Below, one piece after another: positions 48,166 to 61,512 of a stretch of DNA of 64,000 bases. A program made the position numbers and the translations under genes. Positions within the stretch are counted from its first letter, which is position 1. Each line of letters begins with the position of its first letter. The stretch is from Sycobia sp. Sy_11. Its lineage: Eukaryota; Arthropoda; Insecta; Hymenoptera; Epichrysomallidae. Location of the stretch: NCBI GenBank assembly GCA_018907035.1, contig JACCIC010000226.1, forward strand, positions 434,001 through 498,000, in the 5' to 3' direction. The notes under the pieces are model-generated. The model ran no database searches. It was not told the DNA's origin and saw only the letters and a list, made by a program, of their open reading frames with translations.

Positions 48166-51100
48166 GAATTTAAATTGCGAACCTTATATTCATAATTATT
48201 ATCGTCTACAGCTTATTTATATCGGAATAAGTCAAGTTCATGAATTGTCTTCTCAAGAATTTTCTATATACGCTCTTCATCAACGTCATTTTTTCGCTAT
48301 AGTTATCCATCTCATTAAAACAATAATGGGATGGACTGTGTTATCAACAATTCACACCATACCAACCGCGTTATAAACAATATACATCATCAATAACAGA
48401 GAATACAATAATTATATAACGCTCTCGTCCCTCGAGAATTAGAGGGACAAGCCGGCTAATTAAACAATTTACAGTTGATAATAACACCTAGGCCCTCCTC
48501 GCTGGCGCTAAAAAGTATATACGTTCAAAATAATTTACCACGTCACTCGTAGAAAATGGTCGGATTGCTGTTTGTTCGTGCGTGTACAGCGTGCGTGTTT
48601 GCTACAAGAGCGCGAATGAAATTTCTTTGGCTTTGTTTTGTTGTCTATCCTATATCTATACAGGGAGACGACTTTTAATTATCAGATAAAACCTTATATA
48701 TACCAGTTCCTTTGCATCGCAAAGAAATTTCTTTTTAATTTAAAATCGTCTCTTGCGACGCAAGGCCGATGAATCCTTTTCAGTGACAGGAGCATTTCGA
48801 GTAACGGGATTTTACTTTGTAAGTCCCTGGCTAGAGGGGAGGGTTATCCGATCCCAGCCTTTTGCGATAAAGTTGCTTTATTTCGTGCCCTAACTCGAAT
48901 ACACAGAGGATTGATAAGGACATTCGTGTATCTTAGAGGGTAATTCAGTTGCTTCAGGAACGTCACTGTTTTCCTTTTTACTACTGGGGGCTGGACGATT
49001 TTTTTTACAAAAGTGTTAGTTTCACTACTCGTATTGAAAATTCCAAAGATCGCGATTTCGGCAAACGGAAACGTATAACAGCAATTCGTTTCTCGTTCCA
49101 CTTATAAGCACTGCATGCGCGTCGGGAGTTATTCAAGTGTTTCTCACCAAATTTTGCTCGCTTGTACATACTTTCCGCATATTCGATTTATTATAATTGT
49201 GTATACCTACTGCATATGCATAAGTTATGCACTCACGAGCGCACTTTATGTACAGAAGCGCGTACCGCTATAGTCTCTAGCGTGTTTATCGCAAAGCTCT
49301 TTCGGTCACCGCGGTCTATTAAGAGAACACGCGCAGAGGGGCGATAGGAGGCGAAACCGTCGTTCGTCGACGTATGTAAGCAAGTCGCAAGTGGGGAGGA
49401 GGGTAAGAACCGAGGAATTCTAGGGTCTAGTGTCCTTGGTCTCTTAACAATTTTTGAAACTCATCTATATATGCGCGTGCGGTTTTTTAATTTGAAATAT
49501 TGTCGATTGTTTTGTTTGTTCGCTATTTTTCGTTAGTTCGATATTTTTCAGCGGACCCAGAAATATTGTATCTCAAGATTTCCAGCGATTTCTTTCGATT
49601 TTATTATTTTGTGTATATGTTATATATACATAGAATCCTTATATATATGTTCGTCACTTTTTTCATTATAATTTTTATAATTCATTAATTTATGATTTAC
49701 AGCTGGTGCCAATGGGCATGTGAAATCTGGAAGTTAATGTAACAGTTTAAATCGGGAATCAAGTGGAAAATGTCAGATTTATTGCAATTTTTATTGTTCT
49801 GATCCTTCTAAAGTTTTACAACAATATTCTTACATATTCTTACATTTTTTTCGATACATAGGATTCTCTGATTTTAGTTGATTTTGTTGATTTATTTTAT
49901 TCTGTATATATCTAATATATGTATTTTTTATTATAACTGCCAAATATCTAAAAATGATATGTAATAAAAAGAAATGTAGAATATTGTCAAATAACATTAT
50001 TGATAAATAAATTAAAAGTTTTCTTTTATTAAACAACTCTTGAAGAATTAATCCAATGGAATCAAAGTTATGGAGTTAGTTTAATGAAAATATCAATAAA
50101 TTAATATATACTCATTGGTTAGTGTCTTTTTAATTTTTAATACGATAACATGAAAACACCGTTCTAAAAATTTTAAAAATCTGTAAGGAATGTGAATTTT
50201 TTAATTGTTTTATACGTTAATTATTCAGTACCTTATGTTAATTATATCGATAGTTAGGTGGCTACCTGAATCTTCGTCCGTACATTATATCAAAGTAGCT
50301 TCAATTATTAATACTAAGCGCTTATCCCCTACAGCCGGACGCGAATTTCCATCGAAGCGTTCAATTTGCGCGGCGACTCATTAAACCGGATTATAGATTG
50401 ATTTCTTTACGTACTTCATCAGGAATAACATCTCGCATTCCGAAGATTGGGTATAGTATAATCCAGATGAAATTGCCGGCCGTCAAGAGTAGCGTCGAAA
50501 CCGAAACATAACGGCATAAAATAGGCCATTTTGACCGTTCTGCCGTTTAGCTTTACCTGTATATATAGCATTAACAGCGACGGACTACAGTCGTAATTCC
50601 ATGCAGAATGCACGTAGTATATACGTATACACGTTCATCAGTTCATGAATTACTTCATTTATATATACTATTCCACGTATATACTATTATAAATAATATT
50701 TGTACAATTTTCTAAATAAGAACACTTAATGATGATATAGCGCAGTGTACCACTCGCTTGACGAGGTAACCCTTTCGTATATATATTTAATATCAAAAAA
50801 AGGTTATTTATCTCCGCACCATCGTATATTCAGTACGAGTTTACTGTTCTGTGTCGTTTGCATTTCATTTCCATTTAGTACACTAAATATTATACTATTA
50901 ATTATACTAAATGGCGTTCTAAATCGTATACACGCCGAATACTATAAATAACGAAACATGTGTGAAAACGTCAAAGCGAATCAATTTTTCACTAAAATTG
51001 ATATTTTGATCTATGATTTACCGTTTTTCAAGTGATTTTCTTAGACACTAGATTCAAATTTTTATGGTATGAAAAATAGAGTTTTAAAGTATCCATACTA

Positions 51101-52700
51101 TCTACGTATGATAATGCATGTTTAATCCTAGAAAATCTATTCGCGAAAATCGTAAACTAAACGTAATTTTACTTGTTCAATGAGAATATGATCATGGAAG
51201 GAAACCACGAAAATGATTTTTACAAACATTACAATCAAAAGTCAGAAATGTCATTAAATTACTTTTTGTTATATATATTTTTCTTTTCAATTTCATATTC
51301 TCTAAGTGGCAATGAATATTTGCCTTTATTGCTTACTTTTCAATTTAGCAATTTTGACTGTTACCATTACTGTAATTGAGAAGAAAATAAAAAATACTAA
51401 AAATTAATTAACTCAGTTTAAATGAAGTAAGTGTTAATATGAGAATATATATTATAATATATTCAATAAATAGATTGAAAGATTAAAAGAATATTTTTAA
51501 GCGGCTTTTATTTTTTTTTCATAATCTTCTTTCAGTATTGTATATATTCGTGTAAGAAAAGTAAAATTAGGTATTTGAAAATAATTAATATTGACAGTTA
51601 CATACTCTATATTTTTACTATATTTTGAATCAAGTAATAGGTAGTACACATCCCAAGGAATTTACGAGGGAAACTTCTTAAGCAACCACAAACTAAACTT
51701 TAATTTCAGACAAAATAAATTAATTTTATATATAAATTCACGTGAACCAACAATTTGGATCGTTCATTTTGAATTTTAATTGTAATATCTGTTAAATACT
51801 CTGTTCAAGCTTGTCGGACTAAATCAAACGTTATACTACTGGTCGCGAATGATAATATCTTTGAACAATCAATCATCCTACATTCAAATTCCAACTAATG
51901 TTACAGCTACATTTATTCGTACGATATATTATTACTATCTTTAGTAATATAAATATTACATGTATTTATATAGATATTTGCTTTTTACAGAACTAGAAAT
52001 TGGTAAAATGGTCGTATAAGAACGCAATTTCCTTAAATGGCAAATATTCTTATAAAGTATAATATAAGTGTTGCGAGCAAATTTTTTCATTTCTTTATTT
52101 GGCTCACTATAGTTAGTATACAATAATTGAACGTTAAAATGAGCTAAAAGTGGAGAACTGAGGAGATGAAATCTTGCGATTTACTATCAACGTTGCGGCG
52201 GGGAGGAAAGCGGTACTTTCAACTTTGCGGTGGTTTCTGAAATGCGATCTGCCGATGGTTAAAGTGACTTTTTTCTTTTATCAAAATGGTGTATTTGCTG
52301 TTATTTGCTAGAAAATTATATATTTTGGTCGATCTTTTTTACAATGTTGTATGAAACATTTCAATAATGTCATCTAGGGCGCGAAGTAGTACATTTCGAA
52401 TCTCGTGTCGCACTATTCCATATTCAAAATTTCATATTAATGCAGAAATGATGTGTGTGCGTACGTGTTCCTGCGTGCAAAAATGTAATGCACAAGTATT
52501 TTGAAACATCCACGGAGTAAACTGATTATTTTGGTAAAACTTCATGAGTAAAATTTTGTTCCCTTCTCGCCACTCTAACGATGCTAAATGTCCTTTGAAA
52601 TCGAAATGTCAAAAAATTTGTTTTTACAAAATTTAACTCTGGAGTTGTTTTACCGAGACTGAAAAAGTGTCATAGAAATGAGGTATTATTCAATATGATT
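48165..52700. other. Long stretch without recognisable genes or transposons
   Basis: The AT-rich DNA includes GC-richer patches at 48420-48640, 48840-49120, 49230-49400 and 50330-50600. A GTCCCTC/GAGGGAC inverted repeat lies at about 48431-48452. A second pair is GAGACGACTTTTAA (48664) and TTAAAATCGTCTC (48740). No frame longer than 85 codons and no known motif is present. The patches could be regulatory or untranslated exons; I cannot tell. Confidence 0.5.
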
Positions 52701-52702
52701 GT

Positions 52703-53660
52703 TACGGAACGGCGATATATAATATGTTATACGATAGAGAGTATTACGTAATTAAATAATCGATAAGTAGATATAATATGCGTTAGTAATAATTATAAAA
52801 TAAAATACTTTGTTTAGATTATTGTAAGTATAAAAGAAAAAGGACATCGAATCAGGCGAAGAAAATTCTTAGGATCGTAATATGATCAATATAAACTGAT
52901 AGCTTGGCTGTAAGCTATAAGAGAGAATATGGTTAATATAAGTTGTTAAAATTAGTTTCATTTTTCATTTTGTATTTATATTATATGGTCTTATCTTTTT
53001 AGAATTCATCGAATGTACTATGTTATATCGTTTGTTAAGATTATCCGATATTTTAGATGTCTACGTTAAATACACTTCGTAAGACAAATGCACTTAATAA
53101 GAATAATTTATATAAAATAAATATATTCAATATGATTTTGTTTTAGATATCAAAAGCATGATTTAAGTAAATTGAATGCGTTATGATTAATAATTACGTT
53201 GTTGTAAAAATATGTAAAGAAAAGCCAGTAACATATAGAAATGCAGGTATGAGTTATTTAAATATTTTGCAAGGGCGCGAAGAATAGTGTACATGTAGTA
53301 AATGAAAGTTTATAATAATAATCATGTGTTGCTAAATGAATAATAAAGATATAAAAATCTCTCGGGGGATTTCAAGTTATCAGTGCTGTGACTGGAAAAT
53401 GCCATTTTTTCCTATTGGCAAGTTGTATATTTAAAATCTATCGGTGCCGTGACCGGAAAATCTTTAGGTTTTCGAAAGCTGTATTTTTTAAATATATAAC
53501 TTGCTTTAAGGAAAAAGTGGATACTATTTTCGAAAGCTGTAAGTCATAGTTCAAAATAAGTATGACGAAATACCATCTTTTGCCTCGTATAAAGTATAAA
53601 TTCGGATCAATCGGTGCCGTGACCGGAAAACCATTTGGTTTTCGAAAGCTGTAGATTTGA
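52703..53660 (+). repeat. Triplicated GGTGCCGTGACCGG block, possibly an LTR/primer-binding region
   Basis: The motif ATCGGTGCCGTGACCGGAAAA occurs at about 53435 and 53608. A copy decayed only at CpG sites (cagtgctgtgactgg) is at about 53380. Two copies are followed by GGTTTTCGAAAGCTGTA, and the spacing between the two intact ones is about 172 bp. GGTGCCGTGACC resembles the primer-binding site just after the 5' LTR in many insect LTR retrotransposons. A TGTTACGGAACGGCG start at 52703 could be the LTR start. No polyprotein follows, so the identity is unproven. Confidence 0.35.
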
Positions 53661-53664
53661 AATT

Positions 53665-54698
53665 TATGCTTTATTTTAGCAAAATTTGGGAATTTTCAAT
53701 ATGAAAGTTTCTATAAAAAGATAGAAACTAATAGCTTTAAAACAAAGCGTTTATATCCGGACCAATAAGGCTGCTAGGCGAAACTTCTCGAGAGATCGAC
53801 ACTCTGCCGCTTGTGGCTTATCGCTAAATTTGAGAAACCTGATAGCTAAGGGAAGGGCGAGCCTATAAAAGGTCGAGCGCATGCGTTTATAGTTAATTAT
53901 GTTACTGGTTCTTCTACGAGGTGCGTTTGTAACAGTTTCCAATTTATTAAAAATTATTATAAAATTTATATCTTATCTGGTTATTATTTGTGGCTACATT
54001 TATTAAATTGAATCCCATTTGTCTGTTGATTAAAATGATGATTGATCATTGTATGAAAGTTTTTGGTTTTCGAAATATATTGTATAAAATTCATTAATAC
54101 AAATATTGAGTAAGTATGGAAGAGTACAAATTTATATACTATATTATATAGCTATATATAATAAATCAATGCAATTACGTATATTTAAATAAAATTCATT
54201 TAAACCTACACTGTAGTTCTTTTAAGAATTATTACTCAATTAAGATTCTGTTATAAAAAATTTTTATTCATTTTATTTAATACATAAATCGTGCATGTAC
54301 TTTGGCATGAATAACATACGCGATCGTATTAAAGTGTCCATAAAAAGACAGGCGTGCATTCTTAAAAATTTTTATAGGGCGCTCGTAAAATTGTGTATGA
54401 GAAATTTAAATATTTCTCTATACGAGTTTTTAGCCTATGAAAACATAAAAGAAAATCACCAGAATCTGATCAGTAAATTTTATGCAAGTATACATAAATA
54501 TTAGATTCTCCGAATTTGTAACGGAAAACAAGTATTATTAGGATATGAAAATAGTTTTTAAAGAAGTGAAATTCTTATATATTAATACTGTCGGTGATTC
54601 CTATACCGTATATATTTATTTAACGTATTATATATAGCATTTCAACAAGTGTATGATTTGGAGACCCCAAGAAAAATAGGCCAGTCATTGGAAACTCA

Positions 54699-54700
<2 letters not shown>
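53665..54700. other. AT-rich stretch, no confident gene
   Basis: The 69-codon frame at 54295-54504 has an amphipathic look but no family I know. Nothing else is seen. Confidence 0.5.

Positions 54701-54703
<3 letters not shown>

Positions 54704-54759
<56 letters not shown>
54704..54759. repeat. GA microsatellite
   Basis: This is a near-perfect (GA)n run of about 28 units. Confidence 0.97.
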
Positions 54760-54764
<5 letters not shown>

Positions 54765-55308
54765 ATATCACTGCTTATAAAGAGTAAAATTGAAAGTGAT
54801 ACGTGAGGCTCCGGCATTAATAGAAATTATATTTAAGTTTCGGAGTAAAAAAATAAACTGTACAAAATAAAACTTACTGTTCTACTCGATTTCTTTTTAT
54901 TAAAATCTCTCAGGGAATGGAAAGCGCGGTAGAGATCCGTGCGCTTGATAAATCGCAGCCCCTGGGTTATTCCTTCTCTTCGGGATTGTAGCTCATTTTC
55001 TCGCCCTCTCCTTCCTTCCAATGCCTATTATTGTCTACTTCGGCCTGTCGTTTTTCCCTAACGGCAGAATGTAGAAGAGAAATCTCAGAGCTTAAAGCTT
55101 GATGGCAATACTATTCCATCGTTCGTCGCTACGAGAGTGAGATAGCGGGAAAGTGAGAGGGAGCTTTGTCGCTTCGAAGTAGACGCTTGGGAATTTCTGC
55201 CTTTACTTCCACCTCTGTTTTTCCGGTCTCACTTTTTTCGATCTCTTTCTCACCCTCTTCGCTTTCGGCCCTTTTGAGAAGCAGCGAGTAGAAGGTTCAT
55301 TGTTTAAG

Positions 55309-55311
<3 letters not shown>
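54760..55311. other. Stretch without a recognised gene
   Basis: GC-richer sequence at 54910-55290 lies downstream of the terminal exon at 56.2 kb on the minus strand. It could include distant 3' untranslated sequence, but there is no direct sign of that. Confidence 0.4.

Positions 55312-55371
<60 letters not shown>
55312..55371. repeat. GA microsatellite
   Basis: This is a perfect (GA)n run of about 30 units. The 'SLSLSL' and 'ERERER' frames across it are artefacts. Confidence 0.97.
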
Positions 55372-55373
<2 letters not shown>

Positions 55374-55984
55374 CAGAAAAAGACAGATACTGGCAGACCA
55401 TGTTCGCAGAATTATACGAGATATTCGCTGTCTCTCCCGCTCCTTCTCCCTGTCGACGGTTCTTTTTCCTCGCTTTTGTGCTTGGATGAAAAAAATGCGC
55501 ACATAATGGAAGGCAGTATAATCGTGCACTAAATATGGAAGAAGCCAATTTCTATATAGTATGAGAATTACAAAATTCCGAGGGACAGTCGTTGACCTTT
55601 GATTGTAGCTGCATATATATATACGATGCGTTAGAAACTTGTATTTTATTTATCGTCAATTCGCTGTAACTACAGCTGACGTTCGAACTTGCTACTTTAT
55701 TTACTACAGCGCAAGAAAGGGCTCATCATGAATTCGTACGAAAAAAGACAAAAAAACAAGCAAGAAAAACAATGAAATCAACAACCACCGTAAACTACGG
55801 ACCATTGGTGCAACGAGACGCGTAACGGCTGAGGCCGAAAGAGACTAACGGGCTTCTGGATTAAAATCGTAAATCTCGCCGCTTCTTCGTAATTGTCCGC
55901 GAAGCCTCCTCCCCCGTACCCTCGCCCGGTTGAAAAAGAGCGACAACTCAAACCTCCTTCCGCGTAATTTCGCCCGCATACTTT

Positions 55985-55986
<2 letters not shown>

Positions 55987-56031
<45 letters not shown>
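55987..56031. repeat. TA microsatellite
   Basis: A (TA)n run of about 22 units lies in the presumed 3' flank of the minus-strand terminal exon. Confidence 0.96.
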
Positions 56032-56032
<1 letters not shown>

Positions 56033-56241
56033 ATTCATCTCGCTTCCATACTCATCGCACGACTGATTACGCGATATATTCGTTCGTGTCCAGCCCATCT
56101 ACAAGCAACGTTCCTTGTCGGTTGGTCGGTTCGTTTCGCTCGCGGTCGTTTATCCCAGTCGCACCAGGCGCCGTCGTTGGCGTCCCGCTCGAACAGGCGG
56201 CAGCATAATTGTGGTCGTCCGCTCGGTGCGGCTTCGGTCGC

Positions 56242-56603
56242 TTAATCTAGGAGCGGTCGAGTGGCGACGGTGGCACGCCTCGTCCCGGTCGCGGATGACA
56301 GCGCGACGATCAGGCCGATGAGCAGCAGGAGCGACGTAGAGGGCGGCCTCGCCCCGGCTAGGGCCCCGCCGTTGGTACAGCTCTGCCGTATGCTGAGCAG
56401 CTGGAGGTTGCGCCGTTCGAGGAGCTTGTGGACGCCCTGAAGGTCGGTTTTAGGCAGCCGGTACTCTCGGCCCATAAGGATCGAGAACTTCTGACCGGCG
56501 CTGTCACGGGCGCAGAAGGTGAGGACCATGTGGGAGGCGACGGCCTTCATCACGTGGGCGGTGCCTATGAACTGCTTGTACGTTGGCTCGTTCGCCAGTG
56601 TAC
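56242..56603 (-). CDS. Terminal exon of a host gene, probable membrane or GPI-anchored protein
   Basis: The exon is GC-rich (about 60%) in AT-rich surroundings. It follows an acceptor CCTTTTCACATGTCCTCAG on the minus strand and starts in phase 1. About 119 residues are encoded. A folded-looking part contains FIGTAHVMKAVASHMVLTFC, SILMGREYRLPKTDLQGVHK and LQLLSIRQSC. A Gly/Ala/Pro linker follows, then a hydrophobic segment STSLLLLIGLIVALSS and a short Arg-containing tail ending RPLLD. The hydrophobic stretch fits a transmembrane helix with a short tail, or a GPI-attachment signal; the polar tail favours the former. Upstream exons are not recognisable before the window edge. A possible AATAAA signal on the minus strand lies near 55697. 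I do not recognise the family. Confidence 0.6.
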
Positions 56604-57221
56604 CTGAGGACATGTGAAAAGGCATGAAAACATGGAGAGAGAATAATTAAGAAATGTTGTAACTCGTTAGAAATTTAGAGTTTCTCTCAAAATAAATGGA
56701 AAAAATTCGATCCGTTGAAAAAATGCCTTATATACGTGCATAGAAGCAAATTGACTTGACTCGAGCAAATTATTGATTTGAATAGTAGAAAATGATTACT
56801 GATGATAGATAGTTGTAAGATGTTCGATAACAGTTATAAAAATAAAAGACACTCCTTACTTAAATATAGTAATGTTGATATTAAATAAAAGACATACTTG
56901 ATATATATATTAAAAAAACTACTTTCTTCTATAAAAATGAATATTTATTTTAAAACACAACATGCTTTTAGAAAACAAAGTGCTTTATCAAGTTTAAAAA
57001 TAGCTTCTTAGTTACAATAAGTATTTTTCTCATATAAGTAAATGAAACTCTATTCTAAGAAGTTTGCCTTAATTTTCAAGAACCATTTACTTCAACTGCA
57101 TAAATGTTTATTTATAAATGTTTGTCCAAGAAAGAGTAATATCATTCACGTATAGCCATTCTCAGAATCTTACATTTAAGATCTTCTTTATTTAATACCA
57201 CACTCATTATTTAAAAATATA
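56604..57221 (-). other. Presumed intron upstream of the terminal exon
   Basis: The AT-rich sequence next to the acceptor at 56604-56606 contains nothing coding. If the exon is real, its intron extends past the mariner at 57.2-58.4 kb and perhaps past the BEL element. Confidence 0.4.
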
Positions 57222-58423
57222 CGAGGGTGGATTGATAAGTTTCCGGCCTGACCAAGAAAAACAACGTTTTTAAGAATTTTTTTTATTTCTCAATATAATC
57301 TCCACCAATGCTGATACATTTCTCATAGCGGTGTTCTAGTCTAGCAATGCTAACTCTATAGACTGATTCGTCAAGCTCCTCAAAATACCCATTTACAGCT
57401 TCAATTACTTCTTCATTGTCTGCAAATCTCTTACCACCAAGCCTTTTTTGAGGTTAGGAAACAGATAATAGTCACTCGGGGCTAGGTCTGGAGACTAGGG
57501 AGGGTGCGGCATCAATTCAAACTTCAGATCGTTGATTTTAGCCATCGCAACGATTGACGAATGCGCTGGTGCGTTAACGTATTAACCAGTGATAGTTTTA
57601 CCCTGTTCAAGGTAATCAATGTATACAATACCTCTTGCATCCCAAAAAACAGTAGCAATAACCTATTTCGCCGAAAAAATTGTTTTTGCCTTCTTTGAAG
57701 TTGGTTCCCCTGGTCCAATCCACTGTTTATACTATTGTTTGGTTTCAGGACTGTAGTGATGGACCCAAGTTTCGTGAACGGTTACGAATCGACGCAAAAA
57801 TTCGCTTGGATTACGCTTATACAACGCCAAATTGGCGTAGAAATATTTTTTCGAATAAATTTTTGGTCGACTGTTAGCAAACGCGGCACCCATCTTGCCC
57901 AGAGCTTTTCCATATACAAATGTTGGTGCAAAATATTTTGTACACGATCATATAAATCTTACAGGTCTCAGCTATCTCACGCACTTTTAATCTGCGGTCT
58001 TTTAGCACTATTTGATGGATTTTTTCGATCATATCTGGAGTTGTGATCTCAATGGAGCGTCCTGAGCGAGGTTCATCGGAGGTGCTCACACGACCCTTTT
58101 TAAACTCGGAAATCCACTGCTTAACGGTTCAATATGATGGGGAGGATGTCCCCTGTGTTGAGTTCATCTCGTCTTTATTTTCCTTCGGCGTTAACCCCTT
58201 CAAATAAAAGTATTTGATGACAGCACGATTTTCCAGCTTTTCCATTTTTTCGGAAAACATAGAGGCATCTTGTTCAGCGTGCTCTCAAACCTAAACTAAC
58301 ATGGCGATCGGACTGAAACTATAGCTATAAGATACCTAAGGATGGTGCTATAGAACGCCACTTCAAGGTAGGTCTAGTGGCGCCATCTCTTGGTCAGGCC
58401 GGAAACTTATCAATCCACCCTCA
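57222..58423 (-). mobile_element. mariner transposon, complete ends, dead transposase
   Basis: Terminal inverted repeats of at least 35 bp, GAGGGTGGATTGATAAGTTT and then CCGGCCTGACCAAG, occupy both ends and differ at few positions. TA dinucleotides flank the element (57220-57221, 58424-58425), and it is about 1.2 kb long. On the minus strand the transposase begins near 58246 (MEKLENRAVIKYFYLKGLTP). It shows RVSTSDEPRSGRSIEITTPD and KDRRLKVREIAE, and its C-terminus includes FADNEEVIEAVNGYFEELDE and HRYEKCISIGGDYIEK (about 57300). Stops and shifts throughout the catalytic region make it inactive. It is a different family from the other mariners here. Confidence 0.93.
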
Positions 58424-58424
58424 T

Positions 58425-60223
58425 ATTGTCGTCGTTACACATATATTTTTATGAAATATATATTGAAATTTTATTAAGCCTAATTTAATAATCAAATTTG
58501 GTAGCTACTAATTTCTTAAAAGTATATGTTACATTTGAAATTCATTTTAATTTTCTTGATTACTTGAGAGATATAAAAAGATAATAGGTGTACCTTTACT
58601 ATAATGGTACACCTGCTATGTTGATATTTTTTTTATAAACGTATTTTAGTCCATATAATTGATTAAGTAACATAAAAAATCAATTAAATAAATTACCAAC
58701 CTATATCTTTGAGTTGAACAATTTTCGAAATTTTTTAATTACCAATGCAAACGTAATGTGCAGTGCGACATTATACTTAATTAAAATATAAAAAATTCAT
58801 AGTTTATACGTACACATTAATTATTATACACATTATCCACAGATAATATAACGTGTATTTTGTATTCAGCTCGAAATTAATGATATATTTTATTATTTTA
58901 TCAAATATAATAATTTTTAATCTGGTACCAGATCTTGGAAATTTATTACTTAGGAATAGGTTTTTACTCTAATCGATACTCAAAATACAAACTTCAAGTT
59001 TTATTGTAGTATGAAAACATAAAATAAATCGATTAATTAATGCAATTTTATATTTTATATAACTCTATTTTGATTTTTGTAAAAATGTTTAAGTTAAACG
59101 AAATTATTTTACTTGCATAGATAAAAACATAAATAATATTGGAATATGTATATACTCGCAGATATTTGGCATATTTTTATGTTGACACATTTTATTGAGT
59201 TTTAATTAACTTAAACCAAATTTTACGTCTACATAATAAATAACTACAATTAATAAATAAGTATAATTTTGATGCACTTTCATAAAGTTGTAACTGTTTC
59301 TTTCATAGTTTATTCCAATTTGATTACAAAAGTTATTACTCTGCTCGTAAGTCATTTTATATTCGATTGGGAAATTCTCGGCCGGAACTTTGATAGAATT
59401 TTAATGTTAATTCTTAAACTATAATGAAATTCAAATTGATTATATATCTTCTTTTATTATTATGGTAATGGAAATGCATAAGAAATTTTATCATTTAATA
59501 TAAGAGCTTAATGTGAAATTATATTCAATCGGATTAAAAATATAGAATTTTTCTTTACAAAACTGGAACCTCTTATTCATATAAATTAAATTAAAATTTG
59601 TAGATTAATTTTTTCTCAGATATAACGAAGATAACTATACCAATTTAAAAATAAATGAGCCTAATTTACAATCGCGTGAAAGTTTTACTAGTTTTATGCG
59701 CTGAAAGAAGTTTTTCTTTATAATTTCACAAATGTCAAAGCATGAACAAAAAGTCGATGTATATGTACAGATATATATGTACAGATTGATAGGTAGGTAG
59801 ATCAATAGATATGAAATCCTTATTAACTCCTAATATCAACATTTCTCGTTATTTCAGAAAAATAGAGAAAAATTTTTCAAACAAAAATTGTAGAGAACTA
59901 TCATAAGAGTGGCTACCGAATCGTGTCAATGACTTTTACGTTTATTTGCAAACATATTTTAAGGTCAAAATGTTCTCTTTAAATAAAAACAAGAATAAAA
60001 TAAATACATACAATGATAAACTCTGACTATGTCTTTTAAAGGCTTAAATTTTTAAATATTATTACCAACTAACGTTACATACGTTAGTATAGTAGAGGCA
60101 GATTATAGAGTTGTTATTATAGTAACATTGGATTAAAACAGGCAAATCAAATTTCTAAGTAGATATATCACAGTTCCGTCGGACATCTAATCCTGGTCGA
60201 ATATACTTCAATCTACTATCATC

Positions 60224-60225
<2 letters not shown>
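58425..60225. other. AT-rich stretch, no gene seen
   Basis: A perfect short inverted repeat GGTGTACC...GGTACACC lies at 58587-58614. Nothing else is recognisable. Confidence 0.6.

Positions 60226-60227
<2 letters not shown>

Positions 60228-60290
<63 letters not shown>
60228..60290. repeat. TC microsatellite
   Basis: This is a perfect (TC)n run of about 31 units. Confidence 0.97.
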
Positions 60291-60291
<1 letters not shown>

Positions 60292-60944
60292 GCACTCTGC
60301 AACTCATCCTACATTCGGCTTTCTCATACTCGCCCATTAAAGACAGAACGTGGGTCGGATCATTATCCGAAAGTGTTCGCTTGTGTGACTGGCTCTTACA
60401 CGAGAAACATCATAGACACACTTGCAAGTTAGTGTGCTACGAATAAGATGAACGGCTATGTACTTACCACAAACGCGTTATATCGGTTATGTGCTACCTT
60501 AACCGGACTAATCGAGACGAGGTCTTTCTTTACGCCTCGAATGAATGATTATTGACGTGAAACGGTTACAAGCTGGTTTTTGGCTCGTTTAACCCGTGAA
60601 GAAGTCTGGAATAACGTGATCTGTGTTTTAATTTTTAATTAAACTGTGTTTAAAGTGTTTTTCATACAAATAATTATTTTTAATTAGAACGTGAGAGTAT
60701 ATTTTCTTCTACAAGTCACTTTAATCATGAACCATCACTATGGTTGAGGAAAATAATATATCCAAAAATGAATTATAAACATAATTTTGAATGAAATTGA
60801 ATATTTAAGAAAGTTGTAAATTGATAAGAACTTATTTAAAATTTAGAATAGAAGAGACATCGATGTTTAATAGGTAATTTCTTTCGTTAGAATGTAAATA
60901 ATTTGAGTGATATTAGATTTAAGCTATTGAGCTTGCCAAACATT
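60292..60944. other. Stretch without a recognised gene
   Basis: On the minus strand a donor-like TTTGTG|GTAAGTAC is at about 60470, with an acceptor-like TATTCCAG near 60612. The enclosed segment has stops in all frames, so at best it is a non-coding exon. Confidence 0.4.
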
Positions 60945-60945
60945 A

Positions 60946-61488
60946 TGTCGGGAACACTAAGGCTCCATTATTATCCGCCAAATTAATTTTAGATAATAGG
61001 TTTATAAATAAATACTTCGGTTAAAATAAAATGACAAACTTTAATTAATATAAAATAATTGTAGGTAGAATTTCACACAATTAATAAATATAGCATTGTT
61101 CTATGTAGTCTTCTTGTTGTCTTCGCGGTAGTCGAGATGAATCTGCTCGTCCCTTCTCTCTCAGTCCTGGTTGACTATGCGAAATTCAGGTAACTGGTAG
61201 AAAAGGGAAAAGGAAGGGGGGGTACCATACTTGCAGTATATCTCATAGACAACCGTAGGTCAATTGTATTTCAGTCGCCCGGTCAGCCGGGGGAATTCCC
61301 GCCATCTGTTTAGCCATGTGTTGGTCTATCCCCTTGTAGGATGATTGTAAAGGCATTTAGTAAAATACCTTATTGCTGCCATTATCCTTTATGCTGTTTT
61401 AGAATTTTATGGTGAAATTTTCTACATTTATTTACCCTTAAATTTCATATTTCCGTTTCCCAAATAATATTTTATTTGCGTCGCAACA
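60946..61488 (-). repeat. Probable 3' LTR of the BEL/Pao element
   Basis: Immediately after a purine-rich tract downstream of pol, the minus strand begins TGTTGCGACGC at 61488. A TG...CA unit could end at GTGTTCCCGACA (about 60946), giving about 543 bp. AATAAA-type signals occur inside (61471, 61438). The far end is a guess based on the CA terminus, since the partner LTR lies outside the window. Confidence 0.5.
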
Positions 61489-61501
61489 TGCCGCCCGCCT
61501 T
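61489..61501 (-). promoter_or_regulatory. Polypurine tract of the BEL/Pao element
   Basis: AAGGCGGGCGGCA on the minus strand directly precedes the LTR start TGTTGCG. This is the usual position of the plus-strand DNA primer for reverse transcription. Confidence 0.5.
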
Positions 61502-61512
61502 GAACAAACTGT

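Noticed and set aside
54295..54504. 69-codon frame with amphipathic helices
   Set aside because: It has no similarity I recognise and no supporting signals; AT-rich composition can produce this.
60470..60612. Possible coding exon between an acceptor-like and a strong donor-like site (minus strand)
   Set aside because: All three frames contain stops within about 140 bp; only a non-coding exon remains possible.
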